This document shows positions 19,900 through 28,080 of a DNA stretch of 49,603 nucleotides, piece by piece; position 1 is the first letter of the stretch; each line of letters begins with the position of its first letter. A model generated the notes under the pieces. The model did not search any database. It was not told the DNA's origin and saw only the letters and a program-made list of their open reading frames with translations. Source of the stretch: a virus; IMG/VR virus record IMGVR_UViG_3300031857_000306, positions 1-49,603 of that record; one strand, written 5' to 3'. The position numbers and the translations under genes are program-made.

Positions 19900-20097
19900 T
19901 TAATCTGGTAATTCACCAGGTTCTTTAATTCTTACTTCATTAATATGTTCAAAATCTGAATCTTGCCACATATCTTCATTACCTATTACAGCCCAACAAG
20001 GTTTGTTACTCATCCAGTTTAAATTCCAAAAAGCAACTGAAAATGGACCATCTTTATACTTAACCCAATAATATCCTTCTTGTCTAGACTGATTCAT
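19900..20097 (-). CDS. Small hypothetical protein (Trp-rich)
   Basis: A 65-residue product if translation begins at the ATG at 20097. An upstream in-frame ATG at 20166 would give 88 residues but would overlap the preceding gene by 83 bases, whereas the internal start leaves a 14-base overlap, similar to other junctions in this operon. The core contains YYWVKYKDGPF and five Trp residues, a beta-rich small domain often seen in Bacteroidota phages. No function is known to me. The start choice is uncertain. Confidence 0.5.
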   Translation of the reverse strand: MNQSRQEGYYWVKYKDGPFSVAFWNLNWMSNKPCWAVIGNEDMWQDSDFEHINEVRIKEPGELPD

Positions 20098-20485
20098 TAA
20101 TTCTAAATTTAAGTTCTTCTTTAAATAATTCTTTATAAAATGGATTTCTATTTGCATATCCACCATCTAGTATTGCTTGAATATGTTCACTTGTCATGTT
20201 CATAATTGAAGTATAAACTGTTTCAGGTAATCTATTCATATCTTTATCATAGTTATTACCCCATGTAAGATATTGTCTTCTTAATTCATGAGTTCCATCG
20301 TCGTAGATTGAAGTATCTGTATAATCAGATTCTTCAGTGTATAATATTCTACCATAATCTTTACCACCGTCAACACTAACTTTACCACATTTACATGTAA
20401 CAAAATTATGTCTATGTTTAGATTCTATTTCATCATTACAATGATTACATTTGATACTATTTCTTAATATTACTTTCATCTTCAT
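20084..20485 (-). CDS. Hypothetical zinc-ribbon-like protein
   Basis: A 133-residue protein whose first 40 residues hold CNHC at 13-16 and CKCG at 31-34, a compact four-Cys zinc ribbon, then the tract DGGKDYGRILY. The rest is charged and helical. I recognise this as a small conserved phage type without known function. ATG at 20485 or 20479 (Met3) could be the start. It overlaps the upstream gene by 29 bases. Confidence 0.6.
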   Translation of the reverse strand: MKMKVILRNSIKCNHCNDEIESKHRHNFVTCKCGKVSVDGGKDYGRILYTEESDYTDTSIYDDGTHELRRQYLTWGNNYDKDMNRLPETVYTSIMNMTSEHIQAILDGGYANRNPFYKELFKEELKFRINESV

Positions 20486-20753
20486 ATACTTTTAACCCCC
20501 ACATTAAATCTATAGATTCAACTATATCATCAATTGAGTTTGGTTTGTAATTAACAGTTGCTTTAATAAATTCTCTTAACCAATCTAAAAACTGTTTTTT
20601 AGTTTCTGGTGTATCCCAATAATATTGAAACCAAGGTGTATTACCATACATCTGTTTCTTCTTCACAGATTCATAATCTGCATCAAATTCTCTTAACATG
20701 TAATTAATTACAAATCTAAGGAATTTTTCACTATTTAATTCTACCTTTTCCAT
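20457..20753 (-). CDS. Hypothetical protein
   Basis: A 98-residue acidic helical protein with several Trp and Tyr residues (NTPWFQYYWDTPETKK in the middle). No motif is recognised. It is the first gene after the structured non-coding stretch at 20790-21144 in the direction of transcription, so its translation could be influenced by that RNA. Confidence 0.55.
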   Translation of the reverse strand: MEKVELNSEKFLRFVINYMLREFDADYESVKKKQMYGNTPWFQYYWDTPETKKQFLDWLREFIKATVNYKPNSIDDIVESIDLMWGLKVYEDESNIKK

Positions 20754-20789
20754 TATTTAATAATTTAAAAATCCCCGACTTTTGCTTAG

Positions 20790-21144
20790 GAGTTTTGTAT
20801 AAGCACTAGATAAAAACTAATCTTATACAGCAACTTGAGATTAGAGCTAGCTTCTACTCAAGGAACTCAAACATTTGAACATATACAGAGGTTGTTTGGT
20901 ACAATCTTTTCAAATAACTACAATACATTAGGTGTAAAAAATAAACTAACTTCTTTAAAAGGTTAAGGTTAAACTAATATGTGTAGTTATTTAATGTGTA
21001 AATAAGTTATCCTCTGACGAGTCCAACGTCCCCTCTATTAATGATACAGGTACAGAATCTAGAAACCTAGAAAAGAAAACCTAGCTTTAAAGCAGCCAAC
21101 TTATAGTGTAAACCTAGCACCTTCACTATCGGGATAACTTATTT
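20790..21144 (-). ncRNA. Large structured intergenic RNA region, family unknown
   Basis: No gene of useful size occurs in this 380-base gap. Instead there are four successive folded units. A 13-bp perfect stem (21000-21012 with 21132-21144) closes a 145-base domain containing further hairpins. An 11-bp stem (20912-20922 with 20982-20992) closes an 81-base hairpin. A 6-bp hairpin spans 20868-20898. A three-way junction spans 20790-20868: GAGTT/AACTC closes an 8-bp arm at 20796-20829 and a 6-bp arm at 20834-20862. The first stem overlaps the stop codon of the phosphoesterase gene, so the RNA is probably made by read-through and processing. It matches no riboswitch, group I intron, tmRNA or RNase P pattern I know. 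Strand is assumed from the operon. Confidence 0.5.
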
Positions 21145-22180
21145 AATATTTATAAATTTTATTACCAAATACAAAGCTGTTGTTATAACAAACTATTTGT
21201 TGAATATGATAAAATCCTTGTTCATCTATATGAACAGTATTAAATCCATTAAGCCAACTGTTTTTCATAGCTCTTGATGCATATCCAAATACAGGGGCAT
21301 TAAAGTCTGCCATAGAACCACCATTATAACCACCTACAGCACCTTCAATATATTGTTGCACTCTATGAGTATGGTAATATAAAATAGATCTTCTATAAGT
21401 ATCTATGTGTTTCTTAGCGCTATGCACGTTATAGAATTCGCCGTGAGATACATCTAAATGATGACCTAATGTAACAAAATCTTCTTTCCAGTTTTCATAA
21501 ATATCAAACCCTTTTTGTACAAGCTTTAATCCCTCAATAGGAGATTGTAAACTTGCCCCTAACTTAGAGTTATCGATATCAGACATATATCTATTATATC
21601 TATCCTCGTGGTTACCGTAAATAAATATTTTAGCAATATTTGAAGCTAAAGGATTTAGTAAACTATCTAATAAAATTTCAGATTCTTTGTATTCCCAATC
21701 TAATGTTACACCTGGAATAGGTTTTCTACCTTTATCATGATTACTGAGTGAATTTATATCTGTAAAATCACCATCTAACACTAACCCAACTATTTCAGAT
21801 TTGTTATCATGCAACAATTGTTCAACAGCTTTAAATGCAGGGGCTAAGTGAAATGGTGCATGTACACAACCTAGTACAATATACATACCAGGAGTTAAAT
21901 ATCTTTGACCTCTAATTGTAGGTTTAGATAACTGTAAATCATTTGTAAATTTAATTTTTTTCTCAACATTTACACCATTTCTAATCTGCTGTAAAGATAT
22001 TACAGGTTTAATATTAGCTTGTTTACAAGTTACCCTAGCTTGTTCTAATGCTATTTGAATATTTTTAGAATTAGCTTTCTTAGGATAATATTTAGATACT
22101 ACTTTAGGACTACATTTTAAATATCCGGGATTTGATAAAATCCAATCGTAAATTGGTTTTTGTAATTTATTTAACTTCAT
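21143..22180 (-). CDS. Calcineurin-like metallophosphoesterase
   Basis: A 345-residue protein with the metal-ligand series of the calcineurin-like superfamily: GCVH at 104-107 (first motif, Cys in place of the usual Asp), DGDFTD at 136-141, GNHED at 189-193, His246 in LDVSHGEF, and YHTH at 269-272. Residues 1-60 look like a separate helical, helix-turn-helix-type segment. Members act as nucleases (SbcD/Mre11-like), phosphodiesterases or phosphatases. In a phage replication operon a DNA-end or RNA processing role is likely, but the substrate cannot be read from sequence. It overlaps the upstream nucleotide pyrophosphohydrolase gene by 14 bases. Confidence 0.8.
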   Translation of the reverse strand: MKLNKLQKPIYDWILSNPGYLKCSPKVVSKYYPKKANSKNIQIALEQARVTCKQANIKPVISLQQIRNGVNVEKKIKFTNDLQLSKPTIRGQRYLTPGMYIVLGCVHAPFHLAPAFKAVEQLLHDNKSEIVGLVLDGDFTDINSLSNHDKGRKPIPGVTLDWEYKESEILLDSLLNPLASNIAKIFIYGNHEDRYNRYMSDIDNSKLGASLQSPIEGLKLVQKGFDIYENWKEDFVTLGHHLDVSHGEFYNVHSAKKHIDTYRRSILYYHTHRVQQYIEGAVGGYNGGSMADFNAPVFGYASRAMKNSWLNGFNTVHIDEQGFYHIQQIVCYNNSFVFGNKIYKY

Positions 22181-22517
22181 TCTTAGATTTTAAAGAGTTT
22201 ACTATTAACATGCTGTTACATGCTAAAGCATAATAATGTGAATATTGTTGCTCATCATCTTGCAATTCACCTTTTAGTATAGCAATTAAATGCCTTACTA
22301 GAGCTTGATTCATTTCACTAATATCTACACCATTATCTCTCCATCCAAATCTATCATACTTACCGTTTTGTTTATTTAAAGCCATTCTAGTGGCCATACC
22401 TTCAATAAACTCCCAATCTATTTCATAAAATAATTTACCTTCAGATTGTTTAGTTGGTTTATTAGTTTGTTTAACATACTCTACTTTCTCCTCTAAAGGA
22501 ATTAGTTCTTTACTCAT
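22167..22517 (-). CDS. DUF5664-type dATP/dGTP pyrophosphohydrolase-like protein
   Basis: A 116-residue protein starting at ATG 22517, which forms an ATGAGTAA overlap with the upstream stop; an earlier ATG at 22556 would overlap 47 bases and is less likely. The domain shows the family pattern: FIEGMATRMALN, KYDRFGWRDNG, ALVRHLIAILKGE and YYALACNSMLIV, the all-alpha MazG/DUF5664 fold. Related phage enzymes hydrolyse purine dNTPs to monophosphates and feed or clean the dNTP pool. Family assignment is fairly good; substrate is inferred. Confidence 0.7.
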   Translation of the reverse strand: MSKELIPLEEKVEYVKQTNKPTKQSEGKLFYEIDWEFIEGMATRMALNKQNGKYDRFGWRDNGVDISEMNQALVRHLIAILKGELQDDEQQYSHYYALACNSMLIVNSLKSKNEVK

Positions 22518-23328
22518 ACTTTTTAATCTTTTGTTTAATTCTATATAACTCAACACTAATTTGTTGAGTTGGTATTTTAAATTCTTCAGATATATCTTTT
22601 AAACTAACACTTTGTAAATATAGTGAATACATTTTAATAAATTTATCATTAGACCTTTTAAAATTAAAAACATTATCGTATGAAGGTATTTTAGACCTTA
22701 AAAATGCTATATTATCCTCTTCTAAAGTTACTTTTTTCTCTACTTTACCACTAATAGGCTTAGAAGGTTTAATTTTATCTTTTTGAATAATCTTATAAAG
22801 TTTTCTTCTAACAAGATACTCAAAAAAACCTCTACGTTTATTACACTTAAGATCTATTTCTTTAATAGGATACCCTTCTAAATACATTAGTAAGGCTTTA
22901 ATCTCAATAGAATTTAATGTTTTAGTATAATACTTAAAGTCTATAGTTTCTATAAAGTTAATATAACCTGTACCATATTCATACCTAGATTGTTCAAATA
23001 AAAATAAATCTTTAGGTGAATCATCTATACGATTTAAACTTTGATATAGTTTGTGCCCTTTAGTTGTAAATCTTCTATGATATGTCCAGTAAGTACAATT
23101 CTTCATTAACTGAATAAATTTACCTTCTACCATCTCTTCTTTAGGTTTATTGAAATAGTTATCATGTACATAAAGAAAAACCTCTTGATATAAATCATTT
23201 GCATCAGCAAAATCTCTAAACCAAGAGGTTGAAGTTTTCTTTTGAGTTAAATTTACACAATATTCATATATAATTGGTTTTAATTTAATAAAATCATCTA
23301 TTGTATATTTATTTAATGTTGTTGTCAT
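22510..23328 (-). CDS. RNA polymerase sigma-like factor with two HTH segments
   Basis: A 272-residue protein. DLYQEVFLYVHDN at 45-57 is a good match to sigma region 2.1/2.2 (the DLxQExFL signature that binds the RNA polymerase coiled coil), followed by aromatic basic WTYHRR at 81-86 in the region 2.3/2.4 place. A helical segment at 139-180 and a second helix-turn-helix at about 232-268 (SLKDISEEFKIPTQQISVEL) resemble region 4-type -35 readers. ECF sigma factors are about 180 residues with one region 4, so this is a longer architecture with a duplicated or degenerate C-terminal part. A role in switching host or phage polymerase to later promoters is inferred. Confidence 0.65.
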   Translation of the reverse strand: MTTTLNKYTIDDFIKLKPIIYEYCVNLTQKKTSTSWFRDFADANDLYQEVFLYVHDNYFNKPKEEMVEGKFIQLMKNCTYWTYHRRFTTKGHKLYQSLNRIDDSPKDLFLFEQSRYEYGTGYINFIETIDFKYYTKTLNSIEIKALLMYLEGYPIKEIDLKCNKRRGFFEYLVRRKLYKIIQKDKIKPSKPISGKVEKKVTLEEDNIAFLRSKIPSYDNVFNFKRSNDKFIKMYSLYLQSVSLKDISEEFKIPTQQISVELYRIKQKIKKYE

Positions 23329-23530
23329 CTATATGTTCATCTAATCTTTTTGTTAAGTCTAAATCATCTAAATTACCATCAATCCCTAAAGCTTTTATAA
23401 CTTCACAAAAGGTTAACTCTGAATTAGTAGTCCAGTAGCGGTCAACTTTGTTCAATATGGGAAATATTCGATCTTTAGATTTCTCTTTAATTAATTGTTC
23501 AATTCTTTCACTAGAGTTCATAATTTTCAT
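23309..23530 (-). CDS. Hypothetical protein
   Basis: A 73-residue acidic protein between the sigma-like gene and a conserved unknown, overlapping both by about 20 bases. Met4 (23521) is an alternative start. No motif is recognised. The overlap pattern suggests translational coupling with its neighbours. Confidence 0.5.
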   Translation of the reverse strand: MKIMNSSERIEQLIKEKSKDRIFPILNKVDRYWTTNSELTFCEVIKALGIDGNLDDLDLTKRLDEHIDDNNIK

Positions 23531-24107
23531 TTAATTGATTAATTGTTTTAAATAATTCATATTCTTTTAAACGTGGTCTACTAGATACTTCATCTATTAG
23601 ATTTACATCTACATTTAAGTAATTTGCATAAAGCTTACGTTTAATATCATCAGGATATAAACAGTCATGCATATATGGTTTATGGTCTTTAGTATTTCTT
23701 TCAACACCATAGATATTAAGTATTACACTCTTATATCCATCTGATGTTTTAGAATACTTACCTTCAATAATCTTGTCAAAATCTTCATAGAAATGTTGAG
23801 GTATTTTATAATATAATAAATACTCTTCATCATCTTCTATACATTCAATAAAGTTTTCATTTAAGTTTTGTAATAAAATAAATGTAATAGATTCTTCTGT
23901 AAAATCTAATTTATTTAATACTACAACAACTTCTTTATCAATAATATTTTTAATATGTGCGTTAATGAACATCTTAGGATGATGCTCCATAATTTTTGTT
24001 TCTGATATACCTATTAAAGGCATTAAAAACAAAGTCGTCCTAGTTCTTCTTACAGAACTATTTTCTATATAGCCAAAATTATTCAGCCATTCCAAGCGTT
24101 TTTGCAT
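23511..24107 (-). CDS. Conserved hypothetical protein of the replication operon
   Basis: A 198-residue protein without signal peptide or membrane helix. The N-terminus (LEWLNNFGYIENSS) and the YGVERNTKDHKPYMHD segment are well ordered, but I cannot assign a fold. It overlaps the FEN-like nuclease gene by 29 bases and the next gene by 20, so it belongs to the same transcript. Confidence 0.55.
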   Translation of the reverse strand: MQKRLEWLNNFGYIENSSVRRTRTTLFLMPLIGISETKIMEHHPKMFINAHIKNIIDKEVVVVLNKLDFTEESITFILLQNLNENFIECIEDDEEYLLYYKIPQHFYEDFDKIIEGKYSKTSDGYKSVILNIYGVERNTKDHKPYMHDCLYPDDIKRKLYANYLNVDVNLIDEVSSRPRLKEYELFKTINQLNENYEL

Positions 24108-24828
24108 AAACTTCAGTACTTTTAATTGGTGTAATAAACTCCATACCTTCGTATGAGTCTTTAATTTTTAGACATTTATAGTTTTTATAAAATTCTTCAA
24201 TTCCTAATTCTTCACCAAAATAGTTTATGTATTCACAAATTACTTTACTTTTAAATAAATTTATATCCTTAGTACTTTCCCATAACTTTTTAATAAAAGC
24301 AGGACCTTTACCAGGAACACCTTTAATATGATCTGCTGTATCTCCGGTTATTATAGATCCCCAAAAATATTGATCAGCAAATTCTTGATCCACTAGTCTT
24401 GCAACATTGTTTTTAATATCGTAGTTTAGTCCAACTAAGTTATTAATATCTTTATCAGTAGATATTACAATATAACTTACTTGTTCTTTAATGTACTTAT
24501 TTTTATAAATATTAAGTACGTCATCAGCTTCTAAATTAGCTTTATAAATTCCACAATACTCATTAATTAGATAATCTCTTACTTCATTAAAGAAAGGTGG
24601 TTTCTCATTATTCTTTCTATTAGCTTTGTATTCAGGATAAATCTGATAACGAAAATTAGTTCCAATTGTGAAGTACAAATGAAATTCATCTATCTTAGTA
24701 CCATTGATTAACCCTGAAAGATAACTATTTGCAGAATGAATAGCTTCTTCCAGAGTTTTCTCAGGTTCCCCTGCTTTGTTATAACATACTATGTATGGTA
24801 TATGATCTGCATCAATTAGTCCTATCAT
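24079..24828 (-). CDS. 5'-3' exonuclease / flap endonuclease-like nuclease
   Basis: A 249-residue FEN/PIN-like nuclease. Acidic metal ligands are visible: Asp6 and Asp8 in LIDADH, EADD at 100-103, STDKD at 123-127, and GDTADHIKGVPGKGP at 162-176, the last being the helix-3-turn-helix that grips duplex DNA. It is the size of the 5' nuclease domain of bacterial Pol I, and the family A polymerase in this window lacks that domain, so this is its natural partner for RNA primer and flap removal. Its start overlaps a 54-codon ORF by 17 bases. Confidence 0.85.
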   Translation of the reverse strand: MIGLIDADHIPYIVCYNKAGEPEKTLEEAIHSANSYLSGLINGTKIDEFHLYFTIGTNFRYQIYPEYKANRKNNEKPPFFNEVRDYLINEYCGIYKANLEADDVLNIYKNKYIKEQVSYIVISTDKDINNLVGLNYDIKNNVARLVDQEFADQYFWGSIITGDTADHIKGVPGKGPAFIKKLWESTKDINLFKSKVICEYINYFGEELGIEEFYKNYKCLKIKDSYEGMEFITPIKSTEVYAKTLGMAE

Positions 24829-24976
24829 AATCAGGTTTTATTTCAGTGTATTTATCTTTGATCATTTTAGATAAGTTATTAGATATTGTTTTAATACCTT
24901 CAGATACATTTTCTTTAACTAATTTATCTAAAAACTTTGTAACCTCTTCTAGGTCTTTATAATCTACTTTAGGCAT
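24812..24976 (-). CDS. Small hypothetical protein (54 aa)
   Basis: An ATG-started ORF (MPKVDYKDLEEVTKFLDKL...) of 54 codons ending in TGA inside the start of the FEN-like gene (17-base overlap). It starts one base before the stop of the upstream glucosaminidase gene. The product is an amphipathic, Lys/Glu-rich helix. It fills what would otherwise be the only large gap in this part of the operon, and its codon use matches its neighbours, so it is probably real. Confidence 0.6.
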   Translation of the reverse strand: MPKVDYKDLEEVTKFLDKLVKENVSEGIKTISNNLSKMIKDKYTEIKPDYDRTN

Positions 24977-24977
24977 A

Positions 24978-25442
24978 CTAATATTGTTTTAACTTGTTAA
25001 TATAACTTGAATCTTGAGAATACTTAACTCTAACTAGAAAGTCATAGTAATTTTCATCAGGTTTAAGTCTTTTCATCTGCCAACATTTATAAGCAATTAC
25101 TGATTCTTTCCAAGATTTATACTTAATAATACTTGTATCAGATGTTTGAAATCCAAACAAAGCATTATATTTTATAAATCTATTAGATGTGTAATTACCT
25201 GTTTCATGTTTAGCTTGAGCTAATACAATAGATGGATATTCTATTTCTAAAATATCCATAAATTCTATTAGTTTAGCTTCACTAAAACCTTCAATTTTAA
25301 TAGTGTCTATTGTATTTGTAGGTTTTGGTAAGGTTAATTTATCATCATTTTTAGTAGTTATGTAAATTAATGCAATACATAATGCTATCATGTTGATAAT
25401 TAATAATTTCTTAACCATTTTATACTTTTCTCTATAATCCAT
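24978..25442 (-). CDS. Membrane-anchored glucosaminidase-type peptidoglycan hydrolase
   Basis: A 154-residue protein with one N-terminal membrane segment (about residues 12-29, LLIINMIALCIALIYI), then a FlgJ/LytF-like glucosaminidase core: YPSIVLAQAKHETGNYTS at 69-86, in which the Glu after AQAKH is the expected catalytic acid, followed by YNALFGF. The domain is short but complete-looking. The uncleaved anchor suggests periplasmic display, as in signal-anchor endolysins, so lysis or entry-related wall cleavage is likely. It overlaps the nuclease gene upstream by 11 bases. Confidence 0.7.
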   Translation of the reverse strand: MDYREKYKMVKKLLIINMIALCIALIYITTKNDDKLTLPKPTNTIDTIKIEGFSEAKLIEFMDILEIEYPSIVLAQAKHETGNYTSNRFIKYNALFGFQTSDTSIIKYKSWKESVIAYKCWQMKRLKPDENYYDFLVRVKYSQDSSYINKLKQY

Positions 25443-26004
25443 AATATTTAGTTTTAATTAGTTTAACACACTTGTTTACATTAGTTAAGTTATTAGGAGC
25501 AAAGTAATCTATATTCCAACCATTTATAGTCCACCAATATTTAAACAATCTAAGTTTAAGAAGATATTCTTCTGTGTAGGATCCCTTAGTTTCAATGATC
25601 CAACCAGTCTTAGTATCTTTATCTAAACAACTAAAATCAGGTTTAATAGTTATTGCTCTAAGATTATTAGTTACTTCACCAAATTGATACACATACTTAG
25701 CTTTCTTCTTATCTTTAAATCTAGCATTAATTCCTAAAGCTTGAGCTTCATCATAAGTCATCATTCTTTTATAAAGCTGATAACTGACTCCTGAAGCTGT
25801 AAATTTACTTTGTAGTTCAAATACATCATCTTCATAGTTAAAGTGTGTTATATTGGCTTTCTGTAAGGCCTGATAACATGCTTTTTCTAATCCAGATCTT
25901 AGTTGAACACCATCATGTACTGTTGGTACACCATGAGGAACAGCTTTCTTCTTTGGTTTTGGGGTAGCTTTAGCTTTCTTAACAAACTTTCTTCTCATCA
26001 CCAT
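25432..26004 (-). CDS. PD-(D/E)XK nuclease, phage endonuclease I / Holliday resolvase type
   Basis: A 190-residue protein. A Lys-rich N-terminal tail is followed by RSGLEKACYQAL at 36-47 (Glu40), KPDF at 121-124 (Asp123) and IIETKG at 136-141 (Glu138, Lys140), which is the E...D...ExK active site of T7 endonuclease I-like and DUF1064-type phage nucleases. Such enzymes resolve branched DNA before packaging. The ATG at 26004 overlaps the upstream gene by 26 bases; Met3 is an alternative. Confidence 0.75.
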   Translation of the reverse strand: MVMRRKFVKKAKATPKPKKKAVPHGVPTVHDGVQLRSGLEKACYQALQKANITHFNYEDDVFELQSKFTASGVSYQLYKRMMTYDEAQALGINARFKDKKKAKYVYQFGEVTNNLRAITIKPDFSCLDKDTKTGWIIETKGSYTEEYLLKLRLFKYWWTINGWNIDYFAPNNLTNVNKCVKLIKTKYYGL

Positions 26005-26425
26005 TTCTTTCTCTCATAATAGCAGTAGTCCAAGTATCAAAGTTTTTAATATACTTTAATCCCATACCTGGATAATCTATCTTTCTATCTACTAATATAC
26101 CTACAGCATCAATTGTAGTATTAGGTTTTAAAGTACTAATAATAGATTGTTCACCATCAAAATGAATATCACTATTAGCTACTATTAATCCTACTTTAGT
26201 AGAGTCATTTAATGCCATTTGAACTCTATCTGTTGGAATATCAAATTGACTAGCAATTGCATTGATATAAATTAAACTATCATTTGTAGTGATAATCCAT
26301 AATTCAAATTCAAATCCTTTAGAAGAATAATCATTCTCTTTTATACCTTTAATTAATTGTCTAAAATCTTCGTTATTCCATATCGAACTTGGTTCAAAAC
26401 TTACCTTAATTTTCTCCATCTTCAT
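25979..26425 (-). CDS. HAD-like hypothetical protein
   Basis: A 148-residue protein. FELWIITTNDSLIYINAIA (39-57) followed by NDSTKVGLIVANSDIHFDG recalls the motif II-III and final-Asp layout of HAD phosphatases, but the N-terminal DxDxT nucleophile motif is absent, so catalysis is doubtful. Met3 is an alternative start. It overlaps the nuclease gene downstream. Confidence 0.45.
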   Translation of the reverse strand: MKMEKIKVSFEPSSIWNNEDFRQLIKGIKENDYSSKGFEFELWIITTNDSLIYINAIASQFDIPTDRVQMALNDSTKVGLIVANSDIHFDGEQSIISTLKPNTTIDAVGILVDRKIDYPGMGLKYIKNFDTWTTAIMRERNGDEKKVC

Positions 26426-26711
26426 CTTTTTTAATATCAGATTCTGCTAATCTAACTTCAGTTAATTCATCTAATTCCCATGATTCTCTAGTTACTAACC
26501 AGCCTAAAGCATTAATTACTCTAGCACCATTAGTAATGTACATATCATCATTTAGTGAATCATCAATTAATGACCATATTCTTTCTAAAGGAACATCTCT
26601 AAGTTGGTCTTTATCTAAGAATAGAAATCCATCTACAGGAGTATCTTTCTCAATAGTATTCTTTATTGGAGAATACTTATCACAAAATTGTGTAAAGTTT
26701 AAGTTAATCAT
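26406..26711 (-). CDS. Hypothetical protein
   Basis: A 101-residue acidic protein. The start chosen at 26711 gives an ATGA overlap with the stop of a 36-codon membrane-protein ORF; an earlier in-frame ATG at 26723 is less likely. The core DDMYITNGARVINALGWLV is orderly, but no family is recognised. Confidence 0.5.
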   Translation of the reverse strand: MINLNFTQFCDKYSPIKNTIEKDTPVDGFLFLDKDQLRDVPLERIWSLIDDSLNDDMYITNGARVINALGWLVTRESWELDELTEVRLAESDIKKDEDGEN

Positions 26712-26818
26712 TTTATTATACATGTTAAAATACCTATTACAATTATTGCTGTAATTAAAATAGAATATCCCACATATTTTAAAGTTTGTAGGAAAATATC
26801 TTCATCATCAGGTATCAT
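26708..26818 (-). CDS. Small single-span membrane protein (36 aa)
   Basis: A 36-codon ORF (MIPDDEDIFLQTLKYVGYS...) with an acidic N-terminus and one strong hydrophobic helix rich in Ile (about residues 16-34) ending CIIK. It is joined to both neighbours by ATGA-type overlaps (26815-26818 and 26708-26711), which strongly supports translation. A holin, spanin-like or membrane-tether role is possible but not shown. Confidence 0.6.
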   Translation of the reverse strand: MIPDDEDIFLQTLKYVGYSILITAIIVIGILTCIIK

Positions 26819-27807
26819 AATAACTTCTTTTTAATTAATTTTTTAGCTTTTTCTAAGTTATACTTTTTAATGTAATCACTAATATCTTTTTCATTAGGTA
26901 TAAAGAAGAACTCTATATCATAAGTTAATAAGAATTCACAAGTTGAAGTATATCCTTGGTCATCATTATCTAGCAATAAAACTAGTCTTTTAAATCTTTT
27001 AGATAATTCATCAAATGATTTCTTACTCATCTTATTAGTTTCAGCTTGTAAACCTACTGCCGATATACCCATTTCATAAAAACATAAAACGTCTTTTAAA
27101 CTTTTTGTAATAATAAGTAAATCTCCTGTTTCTGGTAATTGATCGTATCCCTGCAAACAATCACTACCTACATTACTTAACCACTTACCTTCTTTAGTAA
27201 TAGAATAAGGATTATAGATTTTAAAATATTCCATATTATTTTTAAAGAATTTATAAGAATATAAAGGATTACTATTTTTATACTCAAATACATAATGTTT
27301 ATCTCCTTTATTTAGATAAACATGACTACAAGCTTTAACATTAAAAAATTGCAATGTTTGTAAAGATATACCATATTGCATCCAATACTCATAATCTATT
27401 AAACTAAATGGTTTAACAATTACTTGAATATTAGATTTAACTTTAACTAACTTAGGAGAATCATTGGTTAATAGTAATTGAGGTGTTACACTCAAATTAG
27501 TTCTCTTTAATCCAAAATCATTAGCTATGATATTACACGTTTCATGATAACTAGATCCATACTTTCTACTTACATAATCAAATGCTAGAAAGTAATCTCC
27601 ATTTCCATAATCTTTGTAATAAGGTATTCCTGAAGCACTAATTATAATTCTACAACTACCATTTTTATCTGAGTAAAACTCTGATTTAAAACTAGTGTCT
27701 ATTGATTTATAATTACTACAATATCTTTCTAATATTTGTAACTCTGTAATGTATTTAAGTATTTCATCTTTATTTATCTGTAAACTTGCACTATCAAAAT
27801 TGAACAT
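26815..27807 (-). CDS. TOPRIM (DnaG-type) DNA primase
   Basis: A 330-residue protein with a C-terminal TOPRIM domain: LLIITKSLKDVL at 230-241 (first acidic position replaced, as in some phage primases), GLQAETNKM, LVLLLDNDDQG at 275-285 (Asp280 and Asp282 metal ligands) and EKDISDYI. The N-terminal half resembles a primase catalytic core but shows no classic CHC2 zinc finger. It would make RNA primers with the DnaB-like helicase encoded nearby. It sits between two small genes in the SSB-helicase neighbourhood. Confidence 0.8.
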   Translation of the reverse strand: MFNFDSASLQINKDEILKYITELQILERYCSNYKSIDTSFKSEFYSDKNGSCRIIISASGIPYYKDYGNGDYFLAFDYVSRKYGSSYHETCNIIANDFGLKRTNLSVTPQLLLTNDSPKLVKVKSNIQVIVKPFSLIDYEYWMQYGISLQTLQFFNVKACSHVYLNKGDKHYVFEYKNSNPLYSYKFFKNNMEYFKIYNPYSITKEGKWLSNVGSDCLQGYDQLPETGDLLIITKSLKDVLCFYEMGISAVGLQAETNKMSKKSFDELSKRFKRLVLLLDNDDQGYTSTCEFLLTYDIEFFFIPNEKDISDYIKKYNLEKAKKLIKKKLL

Positions 27808-27811
27808 ATTA

Positions 27812-28063
27812 TTATGTATTATACCAAATTAATTGAGTATCACTAAAGATTTCAATAGTATTTTGACTATCATTTTCATTAGGTGATATAAATTCTTCAG
27901 TATCATATAAAGGTTCACACTGACCTAGTTCCAAATCTATATCGTCATATAACTCTGCAGGTGTTGTACCATTAACAAGTTTATTAGTTACTAATTCTAA
28001 ATCTTCTTTTTTAACAGGAATTCTAAACCAAACTGTTGCTTTGTAATCTATATAGTGCTCCAT
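27812..28063 (-). CDS. Hypothetical protein behind repeated RNA motif
   Basis: An 83-residue acidic protein; VWFRIPVKKEDLELV at the N-terminus and a Glu/Asp-rich middle. No family with known function is recognised. Its start codon lies 17 bases downstream of a stem-closed RNA motif at 28081-28143 that recurs in front of the nucleotidyltransferase gene, so expression may be RNA-controlled. Confidence 0.55.
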   Translation of the reverse strand: MEHYIDYKATVWFRIPVKKEDLELVTNKLVNGTTPAELYDDIDLELGQCEPLYDTEEFISPNENDSQNTIEIFSDTQLIWYNT

Positions 28064-28080
28064 AATTTAATTTTTTATAA

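Noticed and set aside
21000-21144. CTGACGAG on the plus strand inside a stem-closed domain, hammerhead-ribozyme-like
   Set aside because: There is no GAAA core strand after a second stem, so the hammerhead fold cannot form.
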